Of a DNA stretch of 64,000 nt, positions 46,393-58,773 are shown piece after piece (within the stretch, counting starts at the first letter, position 1; every line of letters begins with the position of its first letter). The position numbers were made by a program, and so were the translations under genes. Under the pieces are notes generated by a model that saw nothing but the letters and a program-made list of their open reading frames with translations, ran no database searches and had not been told where the DNA came from. Source of the stretch: Ferrimonas senticii DSM 18821 (GTDB lineage Bacteria; Pseudomonadota; Gammaproteobacteria; Enterobacterales; Shewanellaceae); contig NZ_AUGM01000020.1 in assembly GCF_000422665.1 (NCBI RefSeq), positions 1 through 64,000 on the forward strand, read 5' to 3'.

Positions 46393-47289
46393 GTGAAAAA
46401 ACGCGGTTTGGGTAAGGGGCTGGACGCTCTGTTAGGTAGCAGCCAAGCTGCCGCGGTGCAGCAACAAGCCACAGCGGTGGCGGCAAGCACCCCAGTTAAC
46501 GTTGACCATGGCCTAGTGCAGCTGCCGGTAGAAAGCCTGCGTCGCGGCAAATACCAACCTCGGCGGGATATGTCCGATGAAGCGCTAGAAGAGCTGGCGG
46601 CTTCGATTAAAGTGCAAGGCATTATCCAGCCGATCGTGGTACGCCAGTTAAGCGGCGATCGCTATGAAATCATTGCCGGTGAGCGCCGTTGGCGCGCGGC
46701 GCAACTGGCCGGTATTGATCGGGTTCCCTGTTTGCTCAAGCAAGTGGATGATAACGCGGCGGTGGCCATTGCCCTGATTGAGAACATCCAACGGGAAGAT
46801 CTTAATGCCATGGAAGAGGCGATTGCACTTAAACGTCTCGCCGATGAATTTGAACTGACCCACGCTCAAGTGGCGGAAGCGGTTGGTAAGTCTCGCACCA
46901 CCGTGACCAATCTGCTGCGCTTGAACAACCTTAACGACGAAGTTAAAACCCTGCTGGAACACGGCGATCTGGAGATGGGCCATGCCCGCGCGCTGTTGGC
47001 GCTTAGTGGTGATGAGCAAACCCTGGCAGCCCGGCAAATTGTCGCTAAAGCTCTGACCGTACGCGATACCGAAAAGCTGGTACAGAAGCTGCAAAATCCG
47101 GCCGAGGCTAAAATTGCTGCGGTGGTGGATCCCGACATCAGCCGCTTGGCGGAACGCTTGTCGAGCCGATTAGGCGCGGAAGTGGCGATCAACCATGGCA
47201 GCAAAGGCAAAGGTAATGTCGTCATCAAGTATGCTGATCTCGACCAGTTAGATGGTTTACTGGCGCTGTTACAGATCAGCAACGATTAG
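46393..47289 (+). CDS. parB: chromosome partitioning protein ParB
   Basis: ParB binds parS and spreads, using CTP. The 298-residue protein has the N-terminal KKRGLGKGLDALLG ParA-interaction motif, the ParB/Srx CTP-binding box GERRWRAAQLAG (about 96-107), a helix-turn-helix (about 150-175, AEAVGKSRTTVTNLLRL) and a C-terminal dimerisation domain. The start is GTG after GAGGA. A strong terminator follows. Confidence 0.97.
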   Translation: MKKRGLGKGLDALLGSSQAAAVQQQATAVAASTPVNVDHGLVQLPVESLRRGKYQPRRDMSDEALEELAASIKVQGIIQPIVVRQLSGDRYEIIAGERRWRAAQLAGIDRVPCLLKQVDDNAAVAIALIENIQREDLNAMEEAIALKRLADEFELTHAQVAEAVGKSRTTVTNLLRLNNLNDEVKTLLEHGDLEMGHARALLALSGDEQTLAARQIVAKALTVRDTEKLVQKLQNPAEAKIAAVVDPDISRLAERLSSRLGAEVAINHGSKGKGNVVIKYADLDQLDGLLALLQISND

Positions 47290-47307
47290 CCTCTGTCGTT
47301 ATTTATC

Positions 47308-47332
47308 GCCCGCGTTTATCGCGGGCTTTTTT
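47308..47332 (+). terminator. intrinsic terminator after parB
   Basis: GCCCGCG (47308-47314), loop TTTAT and CGCGGGC (47320-47326), followed by TTTTTT. Confidence 0.9.
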
Positions 47333-47860
47333 ATGCTTCGACGCTAATGAATAAGCCGGTGTCGATACAGATGGAGCGATAAACAACGTCAATAATCAGG
47401 GTAAATGTTGCTGATTTATTAGCCTTGGCGTGATCTGGGTTGGCTTTTGGTTTTTAGGTTGGTGATCTGGATTGCACCTTGTGCGACTTACCCGCAACCA
47501 AAGTAAAATCACTGCAGATGGCTAACAACCGCCTTTGTGAATTTTTTTCATTTTATTAAGATGTTGTTTAATAACGCTTTAATTGCTTATTTTTGAAATT
47601 TATTTGGGCGCCTGACGGCAAAAGTGTGAACTGGCTTGGATGGTTGTCACTTGGGTTGTGACCAACTTGGCAAATTAACCAAATTATTTGCAGCGGCGTG
47701 AATTGGGTTCTGCACAGAAGGTAGGCAAAGAATGTTCTCTTAAGCAGCAGATTATTGTGTTTTAGATCGCGTGAAAAAGTTTAAGGCTCTGATTTTTAAA
47801 GAAACTGTTTATTGTTAATCAGACCTGCCAGTTGTCGTCTTGTTGGCCGTTTTGCCTAAT
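47333..47860. other. AT-rich noncoding leader region before the atp operon
   Basis: No supported gene was found in about 530 bp. The DNA is AT-rich, unlike its surroundings. I see a direct repeat GTGATCTGGGTTG/GTGATCTGGATTG (47430 and 47462, 32 bp apart), an imperfect dyad GGTTGTCAC/GTGACCAAC (47642-47666) and an imperfect stem AATAATCAG/CTGATTTATT (47391-47420). These could be binding sites for regulators of the ATP synthase operon, or nothing. Confidence 0.4.
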
Positions 47861-47888
47861 TTGCATCCCCTTTACTTAAAGGTATACT
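47861..47888 (+). promoter_or_regulatory. atp operon promoter
   Basis: TTGCAT (47861-47866) and TATACT (47883-47888) are separated by 16 bp, about 110 bp before atpI. It is the best promoter match in the 712-bp gap and the likely main promoter of atpIBEFHAGDC. Confidence 0.7.
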
Positions 47889-48001
47889 TTCGCTTGATTT
47901 TTTGAGCCTTGGTCCGATTTTCGGAAGCGAGGTCAAAAGCATACGGCAATGTTCAAGGGTGCGTTTGGTCAACCAAGCACGGCTTTGGATGTTGAAGTGG
48001 A

Positions 48002-48412
48002 TTGACGGATAGAGTTGCTTTGATCAAACACCCATCTCAGATTGGCAGGGAACGCGCCTTTCGCTTCATTCTCCTGCAAGCTGTCGTGGTCAGTCTGATC
48101 AGCGTTGCTTGTTTCGTCTTTTGGGATGTTCAGCAAGCGCTGTTGCTGCTTATCGGTGGTGGTATTGCCGTCCTTCCCAACCTAGTTTTCGTTGCTCTAA
48201 CCATGGGTCCTGCAAAGGGGCGTGGTCCTGGTCAGTTGGCGCAAGCCTTCTACCGTGGGGTAACGATTAAGCTGTTGTTAACCATGCTGCTGTTTGCAGT
48301 GACGTTGGCGTTGCTAAAGCCTCAAGGGGTGGCGGTATTTGTTGGCTTCATTGTGGTCCAGCTTCAGCACTGGTTAGCACCTTTGTTGTTTCAACCAAAA
48401 CAATTGGGATGA
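48002..48412 (+). CDS. atpI: ATP synthase accessory protein AtpI
   Basis: This small membrane protein of 136 residues has about four hydrophobic segments (about 22-42, 45-65, 80-105 and 108-125). AtpI assists assembly of the c-ring. It is identified by its position as the first gene of the atp operon and by its membrane profile, because the family is poorly conserved. The start is uncertain: TTG at 48002, or a later TTG (codon 7). atpB begins 3 bp after the stop. Confidence 0.85.
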   Translation: MTDRVALIKHPSQIGRERAFRFILLQAVVVSLISVACFVFWDVQQALLLLIGGGIAVLPNLVFVALTMGPAKGRGPGQLAQAFYRGVTIKLLLTMLLFAVTLALLKPQGVAVFVGFIVVQLQHWLAPLLFQPKQLG

Positions 48413-49258
<846 letters not shown>

Positions 49259-49273
49259 TAAATTTTTTAATAA

Positions 49274-49516
<243 letters not shown>

Positions 49517-49592
49517 GACGTCCGTTAATCCATTGTCTGCATGTTTCGACGTAAGTCAGGAACAGACTTTTAACGGATAAGGAGGAGTCGGC

Positions 49593-50063
49593 GTGAGTAT
49601 CAACGCGACTTTTATTGGCCAAACTATCGCTTTCTTCGTATTCGTGTGGTTCTGCATGAAGTACGTATGGCCGCCACTGATGGCTGCCATCGAAGAGCGA
49701 CAGAAAACCATCGCTGATGGTTTGGCAAGCGCTGAGCGCGCTGGCAAGGATCTTGAACTGGCACAAAACGAAGCCGTCGAGAAACTGAAAGAAGCCAAAG
49801 CGCAAGCGGCTGAAATTATTGAGCAGGCCAACAAGCGTGGCGCTCAGATCGTCGAATCTGCCAAAGAAGAAGCCACCGCGGCGCGTGAGAAAATCATCGC
49901 CCAAGGTGAAGCTGAAATCGAAGCAGAGCGTAACCGTGCGAAAGAGCAACTGCGTGCCCAAGTGGCCGTATTGGCTATCGCCGGTGCCGAGAAGATCATC
50001 GAGCGTTCAATCGATGCGTCTGCGCACAGTGACATCATCGATAAACTGGCTGCTGAGCTGTAA
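49593..50063 (+). CDS. atpF: ATP synthase F0 subunit b
   Basis: Subunit b is the peripheral stalk linking F0 to F1. The 156-residue protein (E. coli also 156) has one N-terminal membrane helix (about 6-26) and a long charged alanine-rich coiled coil. It begins with GTG after AAGGAGGAG. Confidence 0.97.
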   Translation: MSINATFIGQTIAFFVFVWFCMKYVWPPLMAAIEERQKTIADGLASAERAGKDLELAQNEAVEKLKEAKAQAAEIIEQANKRGAQIVESAKEEATAAREKIIAQGEAEIEAERNRAKEQLRAQVAVLAIAGAEKIIERSIDASAHSDIIDKLAAEL

Positions 50064-50080
50064 GCAAGGGAGAGGGCTAA

Positions 50081-50614
50081 ATGTCTGAATTGACCACGGT
50101 TGCTCGCCCTTACGCTAAAGCGGCTTTCGATTTTGCTGTCGAAAAGCAAGCGGTAGAGCATTGGGCCGGGATGCTGGCCTTTTTGGCGGAAGTTGCAGGT
50201 AACGAAACCGTTGCTGCAATGATGACCAGCCAAATGAATGCCGAGCAGCTGGCTGACGTCTTCGTCAAAATTGGCGGCGAGCAAGTCGATGAGCACGGCC
50301 AGAACCTGATTAAGGTGATGGCAGAAAATGGACGCCTAGTGGCGCTGCCAGCAGTAGCACAGCAGTTCATGCTGATGCGCGATGAGTGGCAACAGGAGAT
50401 CACCGCTGAGGTGGTTTCTGCTACGGAATTGACTGCTGAGCAACAAAACAAAATCGCAGCGTCTCTGGAACAACGTTTGGCACGCAAGGTGAAGCTGAAC
50501 TGCACTATCGACACCGCACTGGTGGCTGGCGTAATTATTCGCGCCGGTGACACCGTGATTGACGGCTCGGTACGTGGCAAGCTCGACCGCCTTGCGGACA
50601 AGCTGCAATCCTAA
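50081..50614 (+). CDS. atpH: ATP synthase F1 subunit delta
   Basis: Delta joins the stator stalk to the top of F1. The 177-residue protein has the conserved [12 protein letters not shown] start and the C-terminal [20 protein letters not shown] motif. It lies between atpF and atpA with short gaps, typical of the operon. Confidence 0.97.
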   Translation: MSELTTVARPYAKAAFDFAVEKQAVEHWAGMLAFLAEVAGNETVAAMMTSQMNAEQLADVFVKIGGEQVDEHGQNLIKVMAENGRLVALPAVAQQFMLMRDEWQQEITAEVVSATELTAEQQNKIAASLEQRLARKVKLNCTIDTALVAGVIIRAGDTVIDGSVRGKLDRLADKLQS

Positions 50615-50628
50615 TTGGGGATTTGAGC

Positions 50629-52170
50629 ATGCAACTGAACTCCACTGAAATCAGTGAACTGATCAAGAATCGCATTGAGCAGTTTAATGTTGTCAGCGAA
50701 GCTCGTAACGAAGGTACCATCGTTTCTGTAAGCGACGGTATTATCCGCATCCACGGCCTGGCCGACGTGATGCAGGGTGAGATGATCGAACTTCCTGGCA
50801 ACCGTTTTGCTATCGCATTGAACCTGGAGCGTGACTCTGTGGGTGCGGTAGTGATGGGCCCATACGCCGATCTGGCGGAAGGCATCAAAGTTAAGTCCAC
50901 TGGCCGTATTCTGGAAGTTCCAGTAGGTCGTGGTCTGCTGGGCCGTGTGGTTAACACTCTGGGTCAGCCTATCGACGGTAAAGGTCCAATCGACAACGAC
51001 GGCTTCTCGCCTGTTGAAGTGATTGCCCCTGGCGTTATTGATCGTCAGTCAGTAGACCAGCCAGTGCAAACTGGTTACAAGTCTGTTGACTCGATGATTC
51101 CAATCGGCCGTGGCCAGCGTGAGCTGATCATTGGTGACCGTCAGACCGGTAAGACCGCGATGGCGATCGACGCCATCATCAACCAGAAAGACTCTGGCAT
51201 CTTCTCCGTATACGTCGCTATTGGTCAGAAAGCTTCTACCATCGCTAACGTAGTACGTAAGCTGGAAGAGCACGACGCCCTGAAGAACACCATCGTGGTT
51301 GTGGCTTCTGCGTCTGAGTCTGCGGCTCTGCAATACCTGGCGCCATACTCTGGCTGTGCCATGGGTGAATACTTCCGTGACCGCGGTGAAGATGCCCTGA
51401 TCGTATACGATGACCTGTCTAAGCAGGCTGTTGCATACCGTCAAATCTCCCTGCTGCTGAAGCGTCCACCAGGCCGTGAAGCGTACCCAGGTGACGTATT
51501 CTACCTCCACTCCCGTCTGCTGGAGCGTGCTGCTCGCGTAAGTGCTGCTTACGTTGAGAAGTTCACCAACGGTGAAGTGAAAGGCAAAACCGGTTCTCTG
51601 ACCGCCCTGCCAATCATTGAAACTCAAGCCGGTGACGTATCTGCGTTCGTACCGACCAACGTAATTTCCATTACTGACGGTCAGATCTTCCTGGAAACCG
51701 ACCTGTTTAACGCTGGCCTACGTCCTGCGGTTAACCCAGGTATCTCGGTATCTCGTGTAGGTGGTGCTGCGCAAACCAAGATCATCAAGAAACTGTCCGG
51801 TGGTATTCGTACCGCATTGGCACAGTACCGTGAACTGGCTGCGTTCGCGCAGTTCTCTTCCGATCTGGATGACGCCACCAAAGCTCAGCTGGAGCACGGT
51901 CAACGTGTTACCGAGCTGATGAAGCAAAAGCAATACGCGCCAATGTCTGTAGCTGAACAAGCTGTAGTGATTTTCGCTGCTGAGAAAGGCTTCCTGAAAG
52001 CCGTTGAAGTGGCCAAGATCGGTGCGTTTGAGGAAGCTCTGCTTTCCTACATGACCAGCGAGCAAGCCGACCTGCTGAAACTGATCAACGAGACTGGCGA
52101 TTACAACGCCGACATCGAAGCTCAGCTGCAAGCAGCTATGGATAAGTTCGTTGCCACTCAAACCTGGTAA
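50629..52170 (+). CDS. atpA: ATP synthase F1 subunit alpha
   Basis: Alpha is the non-catalytic nucleotide-binding subunit. From the ATG at 50629 it is 513 residues, the same as in E. coli. It starts [12 protein letters not shown] and has Walker A GDRQTGKT (169-176) and the [18 protein letters not shown] region. A TTG two codons upstream is rejected by comparison with the family. Confidence 0.98.
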   Translation: MQLNSTEISELIKNRIEQFNVVSEARNEGTIVSVSDGIIRIHGLADVMQGEMIELPGNRFAIALNLERDSVGAVVMGPYADLAEGIKVKSTGRILEVPVGRGLLGRVVNTLGQPIDGKGPIDNDGFSPVEVIAPGVIDRQSVDQPVQTGYKSVDSMIPIGRGQRELIIGDRQTGKTAMAIDAIINQKDSGIFSVYVAIGQKASTIANVVRKLEEHDALKNTIVVVASASESAALQYLAPYSGCAMGEYFRDRGEDALIVYDDLSKQAVAYRQISLLLKRPPGREAYPGDVFYLHSRLLERAARVSAAYVEKFTNGEVKGKTGSLTALPIIETQAGDVSAFVPTNVISITDGQIFLETDLFNAGLRPAVNPGISVSRVGGAAQTKIIKKLSGGIRTALAQYRELAAFAQFSSDLDDATKAQLEHGQRVTELMKQKQYAPMSVAEQAVVIFAAEKGFLKAVEVAKIGAFEEALLSYMTSEQADLLKLINETGDYNADIEAQLQAAMDKFVATQTW

Positions 52171-52192
52171 GCCAGGGAAAGGAGAGTAAGAG

Positions 52193-53056
52193 ATGTCCGG
52201 CGCTAAAGAGATCCGTACCAAGATCGCGAGTGTCAAAAACACTCAGAAGATCACTTCTGCGATGGAGATGGTAGCCGCTTCGAAAATGCGTAAAGCGCAA
52301 GATCGTATGCACGCTTCCCGTCCCTACGCAGAAAGCATGCGTAAGGTGATCGGTCACATCGCGCAGGGCTCTCTGGAATACAAGCATCCATACATGCAAG
52401 AGCGTGAGGTCAAGAGCGTAGGGTACATCGTTGTATCTTCCGATCGTGGCCTCTGTGGCGGCTTGAACATCAACGTCTTCAAACAGGTTTTGAAAGCTTC
52501 CGCCCAGTGGCGTGAGCAAGGCGTTGATGTGCAACTGGCAACCATCGGTAACAAGGGCGCTCTGTTCTTGCCTGCCGTTGGTGGCAACGTAGTTGCTCAG
52601 GCAACCGGGTTGGGCGATGCCCCAGCCATGGCTGATCTGATCGGTGCCGTTAAGGTGATGTTGGATGCCTACGATGAGGGCAAGCTGGATCGTCTGTTTG
52701 TGGTGTACAACAAGTTTGTAAACACCATGAAGCAGGAGCCAGTGATCGATCAACTGCTGCCGTTACCGAAAGGTGACACCGGCCACGCTGGGAACAGCTG
52801 GGATTACGTTTACGAGCCTAGCAACCCGCAACCACTGTTGGACATGCTGCTGAAACGTTACGTGGAAGCAACCGTGTACCAAGGCGTGGTAGAAAACGTC
52901 GCATCAGAACAAGCTGCCCGAATGGTAGCGATGAAAGCCGCAACCGATAACGCCGGCAACCTGATCGACGATCTGCAGCTGGTATACAACAAAGCTCGTC
53001 AGGCTGCGATTACGCAGGAACTGTCCGAGATTTGTTCCGGCGCTGCAGCGGTGTAA
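52193..53056 (+). CDS. atpG: ATP synthase F1 subunit gamma
   Basis: Gamma is the central rotating shaft. The 287-residue protein (E. coli 287) has the N-terminal coiled coil ([17 protein letters not shown]), the [11 protein letters not shown] loop (about 81-91) and a C-terminal coiled coil ([14 protein letters not shown]). Confidence 0.98.
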   Translation: MSGAKEIRTKIASVKNTQKITSAMEMVAASKMRKAQDRMHASRPYAESMRKVIGHIAQGSLEYKHPYMQEREVKSVGYIVVSSDRGLCGGLNINVFKQVLKASAQWREQGVDVQLATIGNKGALFLPAVGGNVVAQATGLGDAPAMADLIGAVKVMLDAYDEGKLDRLFVVYNKFVNTMKQEPVIDQLLPLPKGDTGHAGNSWDYVYEPSNPQPLLDMLLKRYVEATVYQGVVENVASEQAARMVAMKAATDNAGNLIDDLQLVYNKARQAAITQELSEICSGAAAV

Positions 53057-54493
<1,437 letters not shown>

Positions 54494-54511
54494 TCTTTCC
54501 GGGAGGATAAG

Positions 54512-54937
54512 ATGGCAATGACTGTTCATCTGGATGTCGTCAGCGCACAAGAACGTATGTTCTCTGGCCTGGTAGAACAGATCTCTATCACCGGTGTTGA
54601 AGGTGAACTGGGGATCCTGCCTGGTCACGTGCCTCTGCTGACTGCCATCAAGCCCGGCATGGTTCGTATCGTTAAACAACACGGTCACGTGGAAGTGATG
54701 TACCTGTCCGGCGGTGTGCTGGAAGTGCAACCTGACTGCATTACTGTGTTGGCTGATGTCGCGGTTCGCGCTGCTGATATCGACGCTGAAGCTGCAACTG
54801 CCGCAATGCAGGCTGCGCAACAGCAACTGGCTGCGGCCGGTAAAGACTTCGACCATGATGCCGCTCTGATTGAGCTGCAAAAGGCGATGGCACAGCTGCG
54901 AGTGGTGGAAACCATCCGTAAAAATCTGGGCAAGTAA
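54512..54937 (+). CDS. atpC: ATP synthase F1 subunit epsilon
   Basis: Epsilon couples gamma to the c-ring and restrains ATP hydrolysis. The 141-residue protein has the beta-sandwich domain ([19 protein letters not shown] start, [18 protein letters not shown]) and a C-terminal alpha-helical hairpin. It is the last gene of the operon, followed by a strong terminator. Confidence 0.97.
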   Translation: MAMTVHLDVVSAQERMFSGLVEQISITGVEGELGILPGHVPLLTAIKPGMVRIVKQHGHVEVMYLSGGVLEVQPDCITVLADVAVRAADIDAEAATAAMQAAQQQLAAAGKDFDHDAALIELQKAMAQLRVVETIRKNLGK

Positions 54938-54951
54938 TTGTCTTCAGAGTA

Positions 54952-54979
54952 AAAAAGCGCCGCATTTGCGGCGCTTTTT
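54952..54979 (+). terminator. atp operon terminator
   Basis: AAAAAGCGCCGC (54952-54963), a 4-nt loop and GCGGCGCTTTTT (54968-54979), with T-runs on both strands. Confidence 0.92.
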
Positions 54980-55088
54980 GTTTCTGGCGTGGCAACACTC
55001 TGGCTGCCTCGTTTCTAATACTGATTAGATTAATGTTTTGATCTTTTGCTGCGAAGTAGAAGCCACCAGATAAGTTTTCTGATTGGTA

Positions 55089-55553
55089 TTTGCCTCCGGC
55101 GGGAAAGGGTTTCACCCTTTTCAATCCCAAAAGCCTCCAGCACGGCGACAACCCTTCGCTCCTTGTGCTGCTCCTTTCGGCACTGCGCGGATTCATCGTC
55201 CCTGATTTAGCCGCGCACTTCGGCCATCCATGGCCTCCGGCCTCAATGCGCAGCACACCGCTCAGCGCCGCGAGTCGGCCAAAGCCCGTTGGCGCAACCG
55301 TTGCTAGAAAATCACTCCCCTTAATGCTTCTGATGACGGTTGCTATGGCGGCTCTAAGCCGACTTGTTGACGCCGAGTGAAACCGCGAACGCAGCGGCAA
55401 GCCGAGGGCAGGATGCCCGAGAGGCCCGTGAAGGCATGGATGCCGCCTCGGGCCGATGCTGCCGCGCAGTGCGGTGAGAACGAGGGGGCTTTCGTCAACC
55501 TTGGAGGCGAAGGGGATTTCAAAGGGCACCGCCCTTGACCGCCGGAGGCCAAA
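55089..55553. repeat. imperfect inverted-repeat element, about 465 bp
   Basis: The ends are inverted copies of each other. The first 46 aligned bases after TTTG (55093-55138) match the complement of 55503-55548 at about 33 positions. Further in, GCACTGCGCGG (55180-55190) matches CCGCGCAGTGC (55462-55472) exactly. Similarity continues to about 130 bp per arm. Each end also holds its own hairpin, AAAGGGT/ACCCTTT on the left and AAGGGC/GCCCTT on the right, with a paired T-A to C-G change. Short open frames run in several frames but none has a ribosome site, a family match or codon use like the neighbours. It is best read as a structured repeat or non-autonomous mobile element. Confidence 0.65.
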
Positions 55554-55620
55554 GCAAGAAAGTTCAACGGGAAAGCTGGATAGACCAGATGATTAAGTTA
55601 AATGGTATCAGCCTCACTGG

Positions 55621-57033
55621 CTATTGCGACTCCGCCTTAATCCCTACTTCAGCAAAGTCGATGCTGCGATCGCAGCAGCGCTCAATCACCTGACGATCGT
55701 GGCTGATCAGCATCAATGCACAACCTTGCTCTCGCGCCAGCTCGACCAGCAGTTCGGTGATCTGTTTGGCGGTGATTGGATCCAGTCTCGAGGTTGGTTC
55801 ATCAGCCACCAACAACAGTGGTTGCAGCAACAGAGCCCGCAAAATCGCAAACCGTTGCAGCTCGCCACCGGACACTTGATTACTGCGACGCTGCAGCAGT
55901 TGCGGCTCAAGATGTAGGCGCTGCAGCAGCGGCGTGATTTGACTGCCATCAAGCTGATGCAGGGCGATAAGATCCGCCAATAAGGTGCCAAGGGTAACGC
56001 TGTCGGTAAACGCTGCCGGTGGATCTTGATACAGTTTCAGATAGCGATGGCGAGCTAAATTCGTCGGTTTGCTGATGGTGCCAGAGAGTGCTGGTAGCAG
56101 CCCGAGCAGGGTGTCGCCGAGACTGCTTTTGCCGCAGCCGCTGTCGCCGATTATCCCGATCACTTCACCGGCTCGAACGGTTAGCGATAATGGCTGAGTT
56201 AACGGTTGCTGGCGGCCAACCACCAGTTCTTGGGTGATTAGTACCACCGGATTGTTGGCGGTTGCTCCACGTTGTTGCGGCCAGTGCCGTGGCATCGCTG
56301 CGATCAGCGCTTGGGTGTAAGGATGCTGAGGCTGCTCCAGCAGTTGCTGGCAAGGGCCCTGCTCGACCACCTGTCCCTGTTTCATGACGATGATGTCACC
56401 GCCTAGTGCGGCGGCCACCTCAATATCGTGGGTAATGGTCAGCAATCCGCCTTGTGGGTTGTCGGCATACTGGCGCAGCAGCTCGATCACCGCTGCGACG
56501 CGGCTGCGATCCAGCCCTTTGGTTGGCTCATCCGCCAGCAACAGTTGCGCTCCAGCTGCGGTGGCGGCGGCAATCGCCAGCCGCTGGGCCATGCCACCAG
56601 ACAGTTGATCGGGACGGTGCAAGGCACTGCGCTGCAAGCCAAAGCGCGTTAGGGCGGTCATCGCCTTGGCAAACGCCGTTGGCGCTGACTCGCCATTGAC
56701 CCATTGATGAACCTCGGCCACCTGCTGATAGGCTGGCATCAGCGGATCCAGCGCATGCCAAGGTTCCTGTGGCAACATCGCTATCTTGCGTCCCCAAAGC
56801 GCGGTTAACTGCGTAGCGGTATGGGGTTGGCCAAACAGTTCAATCTGACCGCTGACGGTTAACTCCTTGGGCAGTAACCCCATGATCGCTTGCGCCAGTA
56901 AGCTTTTGCCGGCGCCGGTTTGCCCCAAAATGGTTAATGGTCGGCCGCTGTCGAGAGTGAGTGACAGCGGCTGTAACAGGATCCCATCAGCACTGCTGAT
57001 TTGCAGTTGTTGCAGGTTAATCAGCGTGGTCAT
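55621..57033 (-). CDS. ABC transporter, two fused ATPase domains (peptide/nickel type)
   Basis: This 470-residue protein contains two complete ABC ATPase domains. The first has Walker A GQTGAGKS (about 36-43), signature LSGGMAQR and Walker B LLLADEP. The second has Walker A GDSGCGKS (about 296-303), signature VSGGELQR and Walker B LLVADEP. Fusion replaces the separate DppD and DppF type genes. It energises the adjoining two permeases and binding protein. The frame overlaps the upstream permease end by 17 bp, so translation is coupled. The substrate cannot be told from the sequence. Confidence 0.92.
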   Translation of the reverse strand: MTTLINLQQLQISSADGILLQPLSLTLDSGRPLTILGQTGAGKSLLAQAIMGLLPKELTVSGQIELFGQPHTATQLTALWGRKIAMLPQEPWHALDPLMPAYQQVAEVHQWVNGESAPTAFAKAMTALTRFGLQRSALHRPDQLSGGMAQRLAIAAATAAGAQLLLADEPTKGLDRSRVAAVIELLRQYADNPQGGLLTITHDIEVAAALGGDIIVMKQGQVVEQGPCQQLLEQPQHPYTQALIAAMPRHWPQQRGATANNPVVLITQELVVGRQQPLTQPLSLTVRAGEVIGIIGDSGCGKSSLGDTLLGLLPALSGTISKPTNLARHRYLKLYQDPPAAFTDSVTLGTLLADLIALHQLDGSQITPLLQRLHLEPQLLQRRSNQVSGGELQRFAILRALLLQPLLLVADEPTSRLDPITAKQITELLVELAREQGCALMLISHDRQVIERCCDRSIDFAEVGIKAESQ

Positions 57034-57829
57034 GCGCGCCTCGTTGTTGGTTCGTACCGCCCGCCAGCAGCTGCAAACTCAATACCAATAGGCCAATCAT
57101 CAGCAGGGGTTGCAGTAACACCCACGGCGCTTGGCTGTAGTAAGGGAACAGTTCTACCGCCATCAATCCCAGCTCGGCGGTGGGCGGCTGAATGCCAACG
57201 TAAACAAACCCCAATGACGCCATCATCAAGATCGCGTTGGCGCCGCCAAAGGCGGCCATGGTAAATATCGACGGCGCCAGTTTCGGCCACAGATGCCGGC
57301 GCAACAGATAGCGCCGACCAAACCCCATCATTTGTGAGGCTTGCAACTCTGGGCTGGCGAGCAGTGGCTTGCTGATGGCCCGGGTAACGCGGTAGTACTC
57401 GACCCATTGCACCAGTGATATCGCCAGATACAGGGCGATAAACGATCCCGGTGCGATGGCGGCCAGCATCAGCACCAGCACCAACCCCGGCAACGCCAGC
57501 AGGATGTTGACCATAACTTCGCAGAGCTGCTCTGCCCGTCCGCCTTGCCAAGCGGCGACTAACCCCAGCGTCACCCCGAGGATGGCGGCGGTGAGGACAC
57601 AGAGACCACTTAATAACAGCGACAGGCCGACGGCACTGGCTAGTCGAGTCAGCATGTCGCGGCCTAAGTGATCGGTGCCAAACCAATGGGCGGCATTGGG
57701 TGCCAGCAACTTCTCCGTCAGTTGCTGCTGGCTGATGCTGTAAGGGGAGAGTCCGTGGCTGATAATGGCAAACAGCAACAACGCCAGCAGTAAGCCAAGT
57801 CCCCAGCGTTGGCTGGTTGTTAAGTTCAT
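57017..57829 (-). CDS. ABC transporter permease (DppC/NikC type)
   Basis: This 270-residue inner-membrane protein starts at the ATG at 57829. It has an N-terminal membrane helix, the HWFGTDHLGRDMLTRL signature (about 48-63) diagnostic of the DppC side, and about five further helices with the EAA-type loop (about 165-185). Its start overlaps the previous permease stop by 4 bp. The longer frame to 58348 overlaps that permease in another frame and is rejected. Confidence 0.93.
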   Translation of the reverse strand: MNLTTSQRWGLGLLLALLLFAIISHGLSPYSISQQQLTEKLLAPNAAHWFGTDHLGRDMLTRLASAVGLSLLLSGLCVLTAAILGVTLGLVAAWQGGRAEQLCEVMVNILLALPGLVLVLMLAAIAPGSFIALYLAISLVQWVEYYRVTRAISKPLLASPELQASQMMGFGRRYLLRRHLWPKLAPSIFTMAAFGGANAILMMASLGFVYVGIQPPTAELGLMAVELFPYYSQAPWVLLQPLLMIGLLVLSLQLLAGGTNQQRGAHDHAD

Positions 57830-58773
57830 GGTTGGCCACCTCGCGGATCCAGCCAATAGCACAGCAGATCGACCACGGTGTTTAACACTACAAACAGGAT
57901 CCCCATCATCAGCGCCGAACCTTGAATCATCGGAATGTCGCGGGCAAAGATCGCGTGGGCCAAACCATGGCCTATGCCCGGCCACGAGAACAGCGACTCG
58001 ATCATCACAATGCCTTCGATAACGCTGATTAGTTGGATCCCCATAAACGCCACTACCGGCAGAGCCAGATTGCGCCAGCCATGCAGGCGAAAGGTTTGCG
58101 CAGGCGATAAGCCCTTGCTGCGGGCAAATCGATAAAACGGCGCGGCCAAGACTTGGCGGGTGCTGCTGCGTACTACCCGGCTGGAAACCGCCGCCAGACT
58201 GATGGCCAAGGTGAGGCTGGGTAACAGCAGATGCTGCCAAGTGCCAAATCCAGCGACCGGCAGCAGTTGCAGGTGAACCGAGAACAGTAAGATCAGCAGC
58301 AGACCGATGACGAATACCGGCAGTGCCCGTAAGCCACTGCTGCCCCACAGCAACAAGTGGTCGACATAGCCACCGTGCCGGGCGGCGAGGATCCCTAACG
58401 GCAGTGCGATCAGCGCTGCCATCACGATGCCAACCAAGGCTAACAGCAGCGAATGCCCCAATTGATGCTGGACCATGCCAATCACCGGCAGACCGCTAAC
58501 AAACGATTGGCCCAGATCTAGTTGCAGCAGATCCGTCAGCCAATGGCCATAGGCTTGCCACCACGGCATATCCAAGTTGAGCTGGTGCCGAACCAATTCG
58601 GCGGCGGCGGAATCAACGTTATCTTGGCCATAGCGGCCGGCGGCGATCCGGTGGGCCATATCGCCCGGCAGATTCCGCATTAACACGAAGGTCAGGGTGC
58701 CCACTCCCCACACCACCAACAGCAGTTGTCCTAGCCGTTGTTGCAGCAGACCGTACAGGTTACGGCGCTGCAT
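57826..58773 (-). CDS. ABC transporter permease (DppB/NikB type)
   Basis: This 315-residue inner-membrane protein has an N-terminal helix with LTFVLMRNLPGDMA (about 28-41) and six helices in all. The EAA-type loop lies around YRFARSKGLSPAQTFRLHGWRN (position only, about 213-234), and the C-terminus ends in DP-G. It pairs with the DppC-type permease. Its start overlaps the binding-protein stop by one base (TGATG). Confidence 0.93.
   Translation of the reverse strand: MQRRNLYGLLQQRLGQLLLVVWGVGTLTFVLMRNLPGDMAHRIAAGRYGQDNVDSAAAELVRHQLNLDMPWWQAYGHWLTDLLQLDLGQSFVSGLPVIGMVQHQLGHSLLLALVGIVMAALIALPLGILAARHGGYVDHLLLWGSSGLRALPVFVIGLLLILLFSVHLQLLPVAGFGTWQHLLLPSLTLAISLAAVSSRVVRSSTRQVLAAPFYRFARSKGLSPAQTFRLHGWRNLALPVVAFMGIQLISVIEGIVMIESLFSWPGIGHGLAHAIFARDIPMIQGSALMMGILFVVLNTVVDLLCYWLDPRGGQP

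Noticed and set aside
47642-47666. CRP or FNR site upstream of the atp operon
   Set aside because: The dyad GGTTGTCAC/GTGACCAAC does not match TGTGA-N6-TCACA or TTGAT-N4-ATCAA.
55090-55567. Short open frames within the inverted-repeat element as real genes
   Set aside because: Several frames are open by chance on both strands, none has a ribosome site, and the DNA is explained better by its inverted-repeat structure.
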